From the NCBI RefSeq assembly GCF_031877795.1, contig NC_133971.1, forward strand, positions 16,268,825 through 16,332,824: a DNA stretch of 64,000 nucleotides. Direction: 5' to 3'. This DNA is from Strix aluco. Lineage: Eukaryota; Chordata; Aves; Strigiformes; Strigidae. The stretch's first letter is position 1; each line of letters begins with the position of its first letter. Below are positions 1-10,800 of the stretch, one piece after another. The notes below the pieces were generated by a model, which did no database searches, was not told the origin of the DNA, and saw only the letters and a program-made list of their open reading frames with translations. The position numbers and the translations under genes are program-made.

Positions 1-3000
1 ACTCCTACCAAATGAATTATGTGCACTTGGTTAAACAAAACAGTTAAACTTTTCAAGTTCTCATTCAGCAGTTTAATTATTAGCAACCTACAAAAGGGTG
101 GAAGAGATAAACAACGTATTCGGTTGCCAAATTACACCCATCAATAAAAAAGGAGAAGAAAAGTGTTCTTATAAACCACAAGTACTACAGGAACATATCC
201 ACCCAAAACAATATATATGCATAGGATACAGTCAAGATTTTTTTTTTTTAAACTTTAAAAACCCCATCTGTTTTCACTTAGAAAAATCCTATGGAACTTT
301 TACCAAAATATTTTTTCCCCTCTTAAATTGAAAAACAGCCATTTGTTTCCCTGTGCTTAATAGAAATGCAGAGAAATGTATAGTTTCTGAAGATAAATGC
401 TTCTCAAAAAGCCACCGGTTTGCAAGCTTTCACATCCTGCTGAAGAAAGAAGCTAGGTGCAGTTTCATAGTGAGGCTTAGGCTGTGTTTCATTTTAGGTT
501 TGTGGAGACAGGCAGGGCAGCTCTCCCTCATGAAGCTTTGTGCTGCTTATTTGTCTCACCTCTTAACTCCTAGTGTCAAACAGAAGCAGTCATGGGAGCC
601 AGGACCATAAGTACAAGCAACACCCTCATCACTGGATACCAAAGTCAAGTTTACCCCATATTTACCTTATTACGCCCAGTGAAGCAGGCTTTCCAGCTTC
701 AGCAGGAGACATGAAGACTTCTTTAGCTGCTTGTCTCCAACAGATGTGTTTGATGATGCTGAAGCATCTAGTTTCTCTCCCACTTGGTATACAGGGTCCT
801 GGGGTATACGTTAGATAACTCAGCTACCCTGAGCATGGAATGGCCTCACTCACTGTAGTTTTATTACATTCCTGGAAGTGCAGCAAAGTCATTCAGACAT
901 TTCTTAAAAAGTTAAGTATTTGTTTCTGCACACAGGTTTCAGGGAGAACTAGCTATAAAGGTCCTAAGAGTAAAAGGAAAAAGGGATTCTCAAAGACACA
1001 CCACTGGCTGATTTGCTTTCTTCCTATGTTCAAAACTTCACATTTAATCTGTGAGGTACATTCAAGATTTATACTTTTTCTCTTCATAATATTCAACAGC
1101 ACCAAGCATTTTTATTGTAAAAATGGCTCATGCCTTGAGTTGTATTAAAAGTCACAATTCTCTGCAGTTCTGTGAACCTCTGCAACTGATTGTATTGGGA
1201 TTGAGCAATAAAACAGGCAGCAGCTGTAGCCAGACTGGAAACGTATGCAAGCTATGTAATTTCAGTTGTAGTGTGCCCGTTAACATGGTTTCTGCTGTAT
1301 AAACTGCTTCCTTGTATTTGTATGATCTCACTTGAGTTGGTGCTTGACATGACTATCTGAAAGACTCAGTGGAGCACCAATAAAAATCTCTTCCACATCT
1401 TTAAGCTATTGACAACATGCAGAGTTGGAGGAACCTTTCAATAAGTGGTCCAGGAAGCCACAAGGGTTTGGCTCTAACAGGCTAAGAGAAGACTCTCCGG
1501 ACTTTGCTCTGAGCTCCTGTTTCTCCCATGAACCATGTTCATCCTGAACTAGCACCCACCCAGAAAGGGATCCTCTTGTTTCGTTTCATTCAGCTATTTC
1601 CTGACTTTAAAGATGAAAATGATCAGCTCTAAGAATTTTTGCTAGATGCGTATCTTTTTGTGCATCGACATCAGCAAAACTTGTAATGAAAAATCTAGTC
1701 TTTAAGTTAGGGGTATGTCTTCCCAGTTACTCACTTTGTGCTACAAGGTCATATGCTCAGGGACACATTCTTACCCAGTGGTATCCATCAGGCTACAAAA
1801 TGTAGCCAAGATTTGTATATGGCTTCCTCTCTTGTTATCACAATGAAAAACTACTGATACCCATGCACTGGTTCATATATTTCCTAGTGGAGAATTATGG
1901 TAGTAAAATGCTAACCTTCTTCAGAGCAACACACAAACTCTGCCAGGAGCTGGAAGCCAAAGTCAAAAGTCCAAGTTAAATGTTTAAAACAGTACTAGGT
2001 CTCTAAAGCAAGTAGTCTTAACAATTTGAATGCCTTACTTGGACAACTTATTAACTCTTCTAGGAAATCCAGCATAGATGTGTTGTTCAACATAGGGAAC
2101 TGCTTGCCAGTGATCCAAAGTGCAGTTTTAGTTATACAGAGAACCTACAACCCATGATGGGCTTCATAAGAGCTCAGATAATGCTAGTGTAAGTTTTCCA
2201 GTTAGGGAGCCTTTTCTTTTTTGACTTAAGATGCTGCTTTTCCCCAAATGGCAGGCAAATACATTGTAGATAAAGCATATCTGATTTTCTAGAAACAAGC
2301 TAAAAAACAAATCATGCACCCATACTTGTGCTATCACTACAGACAAGGCTATGTTTGTTTGTATGATGTATGGAGTTCTCTACTGAGTTCTTTGGTGTAT
2401 TTTCTTAAAAATGAAACCGTCAACCTGGCATGTATGAGGAGCTTTTGCCCAGTCCCTTGAAAGGAATGTTATCTCAAAGGTTTCTGCAGCAACAAATCCA
2501 TCCTAAAAAAAAGAGGATGCAGTGTGGTACAGCAGACATAGACCTCACTCACGGAAGGACAGAATAACCACTATAGCCTCAGCAAGCCAGCAGCATCTGT
2601 TATAGAGGAGGTGGTGTCAGAAAAACTAAGAAAAATGCTCTCACCTGCTCCTGTCCGTGGGACAGAAGGCCAAATACCAGAAGAGTGACTACAGCTCAAA
2701 ACACCAAATTCTCACTGGTCACTGCAGCAAAAGGCTCTGAACTATCATATTGAAGTGTAAATACTGAGAGGACAGACCACATCTTCAAGACTATATTCAG
2801 CATCCCTAACATGGCCATTCTTTTCCCACAATAAATAAGGCCTGAAATTCTTAGCATACTCTGAGTAGTTCTGACAATAAAGTAAACTATCCTCAGTGCC
2901 CAGGCAGGAACCAAGGCACAAAGGGTGAGTCCCTTGCTTTAAGTCAAAGCCTCATAGTTGACCATATTGGACTTTATAGCAGACTAGCAAGTGCCATATA

Positions 3001-4450
3001 TCTAAACTTGCATGTTCTGATACCAGCCAGACCAGATCTGCACAAGAAAGCCCCTGTTGCTGCAGGCCTGATGGGCACACCATGTCCATTCGAGGAGTTT
3101 CTGCATGTCAGGCAAGTGAACATAATGCCAATCTGGGACTGGAGCACCATGTGGCACACTGCCTGGACACTGCCCTACTAGGTAGCAAAGGTATAACAAG
3201 CTGAGATGACTGGGAAATTGGCTTCACAAGCAAAATATTCACCTTTACTAACATGCTAGCATGGGCACTCAGCCTATGTCTGTAGTAACTCACTCTAAAA
3301 AATGTTATCAGTACTGACAACGGTGAACATGCCTTCAGAAAGTCTCTCATCAACCTACTAGGTAGTGCAAATGAAAAATGAAACCTACAGGCAGGTTCCA
3401 CAGACTACCCCAACTGGCAGGCATCAATTCTCAGGAGGGCACAGCATCCTCCAAGCTGAAGGTCTCGCTGCCATGCGTCACATTTTCTGTCTGTCCTGGG
3501 TGAAAGTGAGGTAGCCCCTAACATTGTCAAGGGGTGTTGTGCTTCTTTCAAAAAAGAGCTTTCAGAACCAGTTTTAGACAAAGCTGCTACGCTAAGACCT
3601 GTGAAGTTGCTCATCAGACCACAGGATGCCAGGGTGGTTGTAAACTTTGCAAATAATTTGCGTGTTCACATTTTGTGGCGCCTGAAATATCAAATGCCTT
3701 TCTTAAAGGGATGCCAAAGCCGAGGGCTTGCACTGCTCTGACACCAGGAACCGGGAGAAAGCACAGCCCGGTACAGAATCCCAGCATGGCACAACAGTGC
3801 TGAGAGAGCCCTGCAGCAGGGGGAGGGAAGGCGCTTCAGGGATTTTCTTAAATACAGGTTTGGGAAGCAAATACACCTCCTCTGGAAAGAGATGCCTGGC
3901 ACCTGCACTGCTCCTCGCCTCACCCCAGTTATTATTTAAAGTTACAAAGTTGTTAGACAAAGTTATAAAATTAGAAATCAAAGTTTTAATTTTGTAATCC
4001 GAAATTCCGAAATCATAATCCAAATGTTACAAAATTATAACCCGAAGCTGCAGTCACAACTCAAGTTACAAAGTTACAACTCAAAGCGATGCCTCTAACA
4101 ACGAGTTAAAACGTTAAAACGCAAGGCTCGAGCTCTAACCTAAAATTCCCAAGTTGCAATGCGGAATTACAACTATAAGCCATTCGGAAAGTTTCAAAAC
4201 AAAACCCAGCCCCATGAAAACCTGTTCAAGACCCAGCCGGAGCTCGCTCCGAGCTAACCTAAAACAAGCCGGAGCTCTGTGCGCTGCAACAGAGTTTGCT
4301 GGGAGGGTTTTATTTTCCCTCCGGTTCCTCTTTTAGTATTAAACCGAGAAAGCCAGCAAGGGAGGGCGGACCAAGAAAAAACAAACAAACAATAAAACCA
4401 AAGAAAAAGGGCCTGAAGCGCGCCCCCCCTCTCCCCCCGACTCCACTCAC
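1..4450 (-). other. IQGAP2: IQGAP2 intron 1, 5' part
   Basis: This stretch lies downstream (minus strand) of the splice donor of IQGAP2 coding exon 1 at 4450-4449. No second exon with an IQGAP2-like calponin-homology sequence was recognised, so the intron probably continues past the left edge. The open frames here are short, lack splice or composition support, and look like chance. The last 500 bases before the exon (about 3930-4430) are unusual and are described separately. Confidence 0.6.
3930..4250. repeat. Degenerate AT-rich short-period repeat with CpGs
   Basis: Variants of AAAGTTACAA and CAAAGTT recur many times with roughly 9-11 base spacing, for example near 3943, 4055 and 4067. The DNA is AT-rich, yet it contains about ten CpG dinucleotides (CCGAA, GCGAT, ACGAG, ACGTT, GCGGA and others). 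That is far more than neighbouring intronic DNA and suggests it is part of the unmethylated zone around the IQGAP2 promoter. No known repeat family was recognised. Confidence 0.5.
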
Positions 4451-4720
4451 AGCCGTAGCAGGGCCGCTGCAGGGGCGCCAGCTCCTCATGGTGCATCCTG
4501 CCGCCGCCGGGAGGGACGGCGCCGGCTGCCGCCCGCCCTTCTTATGCGCGGCCTCGGCCCCGCTGATTTGCTGCGCCCGCGGCCGCGACCGCCCCGCGCG
4601 GGGCCGAGGCCACCCGAGGCGGCTCCGCGCAGAGCCGTGGGGCGCCGCCGACCGGGAGACGCGCGCCTGTGCCGCGGGCGAGGGGCGTCTGCGGGGAGGG
4701 GGTGGGCGGGAGAGGGAAGA
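4430..4720 (-). promoter_or_regulatory. IQGAP2: CpG island, IQGAP2 promoter and 5'UTR
   Basis: A block of about 290 bases is very GC-rich and dense in CpG, in sharp contrast with the AT-rich surroundings. It contains the IQGAP2 start codon (4496-4494) and extends upstream of it. A GC box (TGGGCGG) lies at 4703-4709, and a minus-strand GGGCGGGCGG lies in 4531-4538 and just beside it. No convincing TATA box is visible, as usual for island promoters. The transcription start is not resolved but should fall within about 4500-4720. Confidence 0.75.
4451..4496 (-). CDS. IQGAP2: IQGAP2 coding exon 1 (N-terminal 15 codons)
   Basis: The minus strand reads ATG at 4496-4494, then fifteen codons MHHEELAPLQRPCYG plus one base T, and then a consensus donor GTGAGT at 4450-4445. 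From memory this resembles the N-terminus of mammalian IQGAP2 (M-P-H-E-E-L, then L-Q-R-P-R-Y-G-S). The leftover T would begin the expected serine codon. The start has A at -3 and sits inside a CpG island. IQGAP2 is a scaffold of about 1,575 residues with a calponin-homology domain, IQ motifs and a GAP-related domain; it binds Rac1/Cdc42, calmodulin and actin without GAP activity. Only this exon is in the window. The neighbouring SV2C lies upstream on the same strand, as in human. An alternative is a short chance match, but promoter context, donor, phase and synteny all agree. Confidence 0.85.
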
Positions 4721-5036
4721 AAGGGAGGAAAAACAAGGAAAAAGGAACCAAAGAAAAGAAGAAAAGAAAAAAGAAGGCGAAAAGAACGGGGGGAACCCAG
4801 ATCAAAAAGCAGAAAAAGAATAAAAAAAATCCCCAAACCAAAAAAGCAAAGAAAAGCAAAACAAAATCAAAAAGAAAAAAGGCACCCCCCAAACCAAAAC
4901 GCCCTTAAACCAAAAAGCAGAGAGAATGGAAAAACAAAAATTAAAAAAAAAAAAAAAGGAAAAAAAAAAAGCAGCAACTCCCTCAACAAAAAAAGCAATT
5001 TAAAAAGAAAAAAAAAAAAAGGCAATTAAAAAACCC
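4721..5036. repeat. Purine-rich (A/G) low-complexity tract
   Basis: Some 315 bases are almost entirely A and G with scattered C on the plus strand: GGAAAAAG-, AAAGCA- and long A runs, including A runs near 4944-4958 and 5008-5020. It begins abruptly at the upstream edge of the IQGAP2 CpG island. On the IQGAP2 sense strand it is a polypyrimidine tract lying 5' of the promoter. The long lysine-rich or phenylalanine-rich open frames across it are products of this composition, not genes. Confidence 0.85.
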
Positions 5037-7269
5037 CAGTCTTCTAGTCCCACGACGTGAAAGACCAAGGCACCCAGGACTCCCTCCTGCAATTTTGCTC
5101 TTTTGAAAAACTCTCATCCTCAACAAACTGTTTTTGCCTGGCCAGAAAGCCACTTCCACGATCTGCAGGGCACCTTTGGAGTGGGATGCGCCTACGTGGG
5201 CCTGTCCCATTTTGGTGACCATTTCTGAGGGCTTTTGCAAGGAGGCGGGGCATGTGCCTGTGTTCATGGCTTCTCTGGAGGGTGTCCCTGGTATCCTCAG
5301 AAGTGGCTTGATTTTGGACAGCAGAGGAACAAATCCATGGGACAAAGATTCCTGTTTTGTGGTCACATGCTCCGAGGTGACATCTGAAATGCACCTGAAG
5401 ATGGGCAGGGGTAGGGGCTTCTCAAATACAGGTGTATTATAGGGCAGGACCATATCTTCCTGGCAATCTCTAAGCCCCAGTCATGAAGTTTCCTGAAAAA
5501 TGGAGCGTGTAACAATGTCTGTGCACAGCAACAACCTGCCTCACAAAGCGCGTGGGACATGATGCAGCTGAGCATGCTTGTGGTTTAATGCATAGCAAGG
5601 TGCCAGGTGACTCTTGATGGGTGTTTGTAGATTATCTGGAAGATTTCGGTCATTTCTGTTTCAAAATAAACCAGTGCTGGATCTATAGAGTCTCCTCTGC
5701 AGTTTTCCACAGGTTTGAGAACTGTGTCTGTAGGTTGCAAGGCCCTCATTCTGTGCATTCTCTGTCTCTGGCTGTGTTGGGCATGGCTTACAGGTTAAAA
5801 ACGGGGGGGGGGGGGGGGAAGACATTCCTGGTAGTAATTAAAACATGGATTATTCAGGGGGAAAGGACTGAAAGAATACAGGAGTAAAATGACACCCAGC
5901 GGGGAACACTGTTACTTTTCTTGAGATAGTTTTGATTTTCTTTGCTCCCTTTCCTCCATCCCTAGAGCCCAGGGATCAGGACTTACTATAAAGGCGTGTG
6001 ATGCAGGCACCAGTAAAGCCACAGTCCACCCTTGGCTTTCTGAATGTTTTCTTGAATTTTACACAATCACCCATTTACTTGTTTCTCCTCTTATAAAAGA
6101 AAGAAAGTGGGTGACCAAATCCAACATGGAAATGAAGAAATATTCTTCTACGGTTTAAAGTGCATTTGAGTTGATTGAAAACTTTACATTTGCTTTAAAT
6201 GACCATTTTTACTGCCTTCTATACTGTTATACTTAGCCTAAGTCAAGAAAATGTCAAAGAACACTTTCTCTATTTCTTTTATTCTTTAGTCAAAATCAGA
6301 TACATCAAAGTTTTCTTTAAAATATTTTCTCTGACTAAAATCAAGTGGCCTTGTCCTCCTTAAAAGCTAATTTTTGACAGAGCTGCATCATATTTTAAAT
6401 GACAGTGCTTCTCTCCTGAAAAACTCTCAGACTGGTCTGCAGGGTACATAGATGTGGTATGACACGGTAGCAGGGGGGTCTCTCTCCTTGAGGAACCATC
6501 TGGCAAAGCCCTGGAGGGTCTCCACAGGACAGTGCCAGTGTTTGGTGTGATTTCTTGCTCCCTCACTCATTGTGGTTGGAAAGACAAAGGTGTGTGTAGC
6601 CATGGTGTCACATGCATGTATGTTGACACCGGCTGCTGAGAAAATGCTGATCTTTGTCTCCTCAGCCTCTCTACCTGCAACATGTCCTCTCTCTCCTCCA
6701 CCCCATGGCTCCCCTTGCCCTGGGTTGGCATTGGCATTTTTGTCACCACAGGGGACTCAGCTAATTGATCCAGAAGAAAAAATGACTTTTTTCTTTTGAT
6801 AGGGTTATTTCTCAGTCCAGCAGTTCCTCCATCACTTTCACCCATTTGCCTCTCGAATGTGAGTGCCAGCACAGAGCAGGGCACAGCCTGTGGGGAGAAA
6901 TGAAAGGCCAGGGTAGAGAGAAATGAGAGTGTTTTTTTGGCAGTGGCAACCTCCATAATGCTTGCAGAACAACAGGCACAACAGGAACCAAATGCTCTCA
7001 GCAGGATATAAGACAGGTAAGAGAATATTAGAGTAACAAGCAAACAGCCACGTGGGTCTGCTCACGACCTTTTGCATTAGATTTGCTAATCCCTGGTTTT
7101 CCAACTTAAAAGGAAAACACCATCAGTTGTTCATGGCATGAAGATTTAGACAGATCCCTCTGGCAGGAACCAGGCAGAGGGATTGCAGCTTGCCCCTACA
7201 AAGCTGCCAGGTACTGCATGTCAGGTGGGGGAGTAGCCCCTCTGCACCTCTCTGCTCTCCTTCCTCCTT
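5037..7269. other. Intergenic DNA, no gene recognised
   Basis: This is the intergenic side of the IQGAP2 promoter. Frames of 100-160 codons exist on both strands (for example 4983-5453 minus, and 6567-7043 minus). They overlap each other, lack recognisable domains, and have no splice context. A pure G16 run is at 5803-5818. I see nothing else that can be named. Confidence 0.5.
5803..5818. repeat. Mononucleotide G16 run
   Basis: Sixteen consecutive G on the plus strand. It is prone to length errors in sequencing and can form a G-quadruplex. Confidence 0.95.
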
Positions 7270-7885
7270 CTTGACTTGCGGAAAAAAGACTCTACAACTC
7301 CAATAGAGTTATACAGCAGGTATGTTCACTCCGGCGCCGGGGTGCAAGGGGATTTCTCCACAAAGCTTGCACACCCACCGCACATTTTACCAGAAACTTA
7401 TAGAGTGTGGATATACATATTCATTGGATTACATAACACAAACATCCATATACATAAGTGAGGCTGGGTTAGCTCTAGAGGCTGGTGTCAGCAGTTTATG
7501 TTCTCTTTGCACCTGCGCATTGCCTCCTGGGGGGCGTCTCCGGGGGTCTGTTGGAGGAAGGCTCACAGTCCTCCTCACCTTGTACTTCTCCTCGGAGCAT
7601 GTGCAGATTCTCTTAGCCAATTTCTTGAATAACAAGAGTGGTTCCCACTGGTTTACCACCTCTATCTTATCTAAAAGCACCAGTCTATTAATTTCTACCA
7701 CCCATATATGGCTATCTATCCATAAACTTGCTAGAACACATCTGCTTTCCAAGGACAAGAAACATTTGTGCCGAACATAGTAATTCTTGGTAAGTTTCCA
7801 CAGAAAACTGCTTTGTTTTAATGAACACAGTAGCAGTAGCCTTTGGTAAGCTTCCACAGAACAGTCTGGGCAAGCAGGATTATTA
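7270..7885 (-). mobile_element. LTR-like block, probably a solo LTR of an avian ERVL-type element
   Basis: The plus-strand segment around 7300-7370, with a GGCGCCGGGGTGCAAGGGGA core, resembles the reverse complement of the R/U5 part of avian ERVL-type LTRs as I remember them. The minus strand then reads a pyrimidine-rich region, a CCTGCTGTATAACTC box and GAGTTGTAGAGTC near 7285-7320, where the LTR should end. GC-rich islets at 7500-7570 fit an LTR body. Boundaries are approximate and no target-site duplication was confirmed. No viral coding sequence was seen next to it, so if real it is a solo LTR. The overlapping open frames (7322-7780 plus, 7429-7857 minus) are probably incidental. Confidence 0.4.
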
Positions 7886-10800
7886 AGCAGTATTCAGAAA
7901 TCATTATAAGTTGCTATAAGTAAATAAGTTGCAAAGCAGGTGATCATTTCGTTATATCATTCTTCCCCTGCTGAAGTGTCACCGCAGCTGCACCCAGCAC
8001 CTGCTCAGCTGGCTGGAAAGTTTCCCTGAAGAAAGACAGCACACCATGTATTCTCCCACTGTCTTGTGGGAACCTGATTGCAGTAAATGTTGTAAAATCA
8101 ACCACAGACTTCTAGTCAGCCTACACCAGGCCTAAGGCTGTGGACTATATTCTCTTTTAAGTACTGAAGCGCTCTACATTTATAGTTACTAAAAATCATG
8201 CACTTAAGAAATCAGTGTAGTCAGCTATCTAGAGTAAATGTTTGAATGTGAACATTTCCTGTTCACACATTGTGGCCTTTAATGGAGCTTAAGATCAATG
8301 TCCTCACTGTATTATCAAGGACATTGTGCTGTGGATAATGTGTTTCCCACTGCATTCTTGCTAACAGTCCAGCTCCAGCCTCCATACCTGCCTGTGAGTA
8401 AAGCAATGCACCACCATAGGGAGAAAATGTGGGAGCAAACTTGAGTTGAATGGGCTGTATTTTAATACACTGACTTTATTTTCAGAGGCAGCTATGGACT
8501 GCTCCAGATCTAACAGGAAAACAAGCTGACGGAAAACTGAGAGGAGGGAGGGATGAAAATGTACTCTTCCTACACTTCATTGCCTGCAGTTGGATCAAAA
8601 ATACTGCAGAGGCCTCTGTTACTTCATGTTTCCTGACAGTCCTGTTGTGTACAAAAGGATTTTATATGGCAAAGGATATTGATATTTGAAATTCTTGGGT
8701 GGCTTATGTAGCAGTGACGCAGTAATTAGAGACACAGGCTTTTTGTTGGAAACAGCAGCTTTAATGTCACTTTTTCTGTGACAATACTTTTATTTTATTG
8801 GTAAATCATATATCTCGGCTGGCTGCATTTGCCCTACAGAAAGGAAAAATGCATTTGCTACTTTAAAGGTGTTTGGGGTTTTGTTTTTCTATTATGTATT
8901 GCAGAAAAAGAACATGTTCCTTTTATTTTCACAGGAGAGAAAGCCTGGGCTGGAGACAGTGCCTTGGTAAGCAGGAGTGGGGAGCTGCTCCTTGGGTGGG
9001 TCAGCCTGAACCTGTGCAGTACAATACAGAAGGAGATTAGCTTCAGGCAGGCTCCCATTTATCACAAGGATCTTTTTGATTGTTTCCTTCATTCAGCTAA
9101 TTAAAGGCTGACAGCCTCAAGCTGGACTTGCCACACTGGCTCTTGTGCAGACCCAATAACAGTGTGTCATAACCAAAAATGTCCAGCCGTCCTTTACGCT
9201 CTCCATGCATCCAGCAGATCTTTCCCTGACCGGTGGGATGGACCCCGGGTGCCTCAGCATGGTAGGACGGTCCCTTCAGCCCTGATGGACGTCAGAGGTG
9301 GCTGAAGGGACGGTGACTCACAGAGGTGGCAGTGGCAGAGCTGGTCCCCTGTGTGCTACTGAGGATTTCAGTGGGAACGTCAGGTGAACTCAGATTAATA
9401 ATTTTGCATAAACTGCAGTGAAAAGGCCATGACTCTGTGTTTATGAATCCAACGAAAAGGTCAAGAGCCGCTTAAGGCAACGTTAGGAAACATAAAATCG
9501 GGAAATGCCCCCTCAGTGCAGCTGCCCCTACAGTTTGCCATGGGTCTTGCAAGCGGCTGCCTCCACAGGGAAAGGGATCAGCTGTGGGGATCAGCACGGG
9601 GAACCGGGCTGGGTTGCAGCCTCTCCCTCAGCACGGTGTTCATGTTACATGTTGTTTATTGTCATGAGGTAAGTAAACAAATAAGTCATCACATAATTGG
9701 CCACAGGGATCCCTGGAAAAAAACACAGCCAGTGTCAGTGGGGAGGCTGTAACTCCCCTGCTCAGGAAAAACAAGCGAGGGGCACTGCTTGCCTCTGCTC
9801 CCTCCCTTGTGTGCCCAGAGGGGAGAGGCGACTGCGCAACCCAGCACTCTCCTTCCTCAATTACCCTCTCAGCTCTTCCCTTCCAATGAGTGAGGGCGGG
9901 CCTGTGGTCACAGCAGAAACCCTAACTAAAAGAATTATATTAAGCTCAGGCTAGACCAGAGATATGTCAAAGCATCCAAAAGAAATGTGAGATGGCAAAC
10001 TGAATGGGTGGGTAAAATGGAGACCTGAAGCAGAAGTGTTGAAGTGCTTTTCTCTCTCAGCAACAACAGTCCTTCCTGTTGAGGAAGTGATTTTAACTTC
10101 TGAACTGTCCTGGCATACAGTTGGAGGCAACACTGAATACCAAAACTCAAAGTCTAGAGGAACACATTCCTCAGATTTTATAACATCTGCTAGGGTGAGC
10201 CAAGGTAGTTGGAAATATGCCTAACTGAGCCCTGTTGGACATCAATCTGGGAAGAAAAAAAAAAAAGTTCTTATTTGTCTTGAAATTGAAAACCCAGTTT
10301 TTAAAAAGAAAATAGTTTGTGGGATGGAGGGAAAATAAATGTGGGTAACTTTGAGCCAAATTTTTAAAGAAACCAGAAGATGTGTTTTAAAATGTGCACA
10401 GAGAAGTATGCTTTCTATAGCACTGACATCTGACAAAGAACATGATTAGAGAAATTACTTCAGCATCAGAAATCTGTCATCTTTCTACCACCTGCAAATC
10501 TCGTGTTTGCCTTAAAGCTGCAGCTATCAAAGTAATGAGGTGCTTAAGCACCTGCACTTAAGCTATTCTGAGGAAAAGATCCTTTCTAGACCTTGTGTTT
10601 TGAGGGAAAACCTGCAAATGCATTCCTGAAAATATCAAAAGCCATTTTGTCACTTTTGTAAGTAAAACCTCATGATTTCCATGTCAGTGCCATGAATCCA
10701 AGAATTTGAATTAAAACACTGACCCCCTGGCAACAGCAATACTGTGACTCTGAAGTGTCTCTTCCCAGGTCCCAAACCACACCTTACAAACTGTAGAAGC

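Noticed and set aside
4486..5029. Long arginine/lysine-rich and phenylalanine-rich open frames across the CpG island and purine tract
   Set aside because: Low-complexity DNA has few stop codons in several frames on both strands. None shows a domain, and the real coding exon there is the 46-base IQGAP2 exon.
6567..7043. 158-codon minus-strand open frame
   Set aside because: It has no recognisable family, no splice or promoter context, and overlapping frames on both strands. It is most likely chance.
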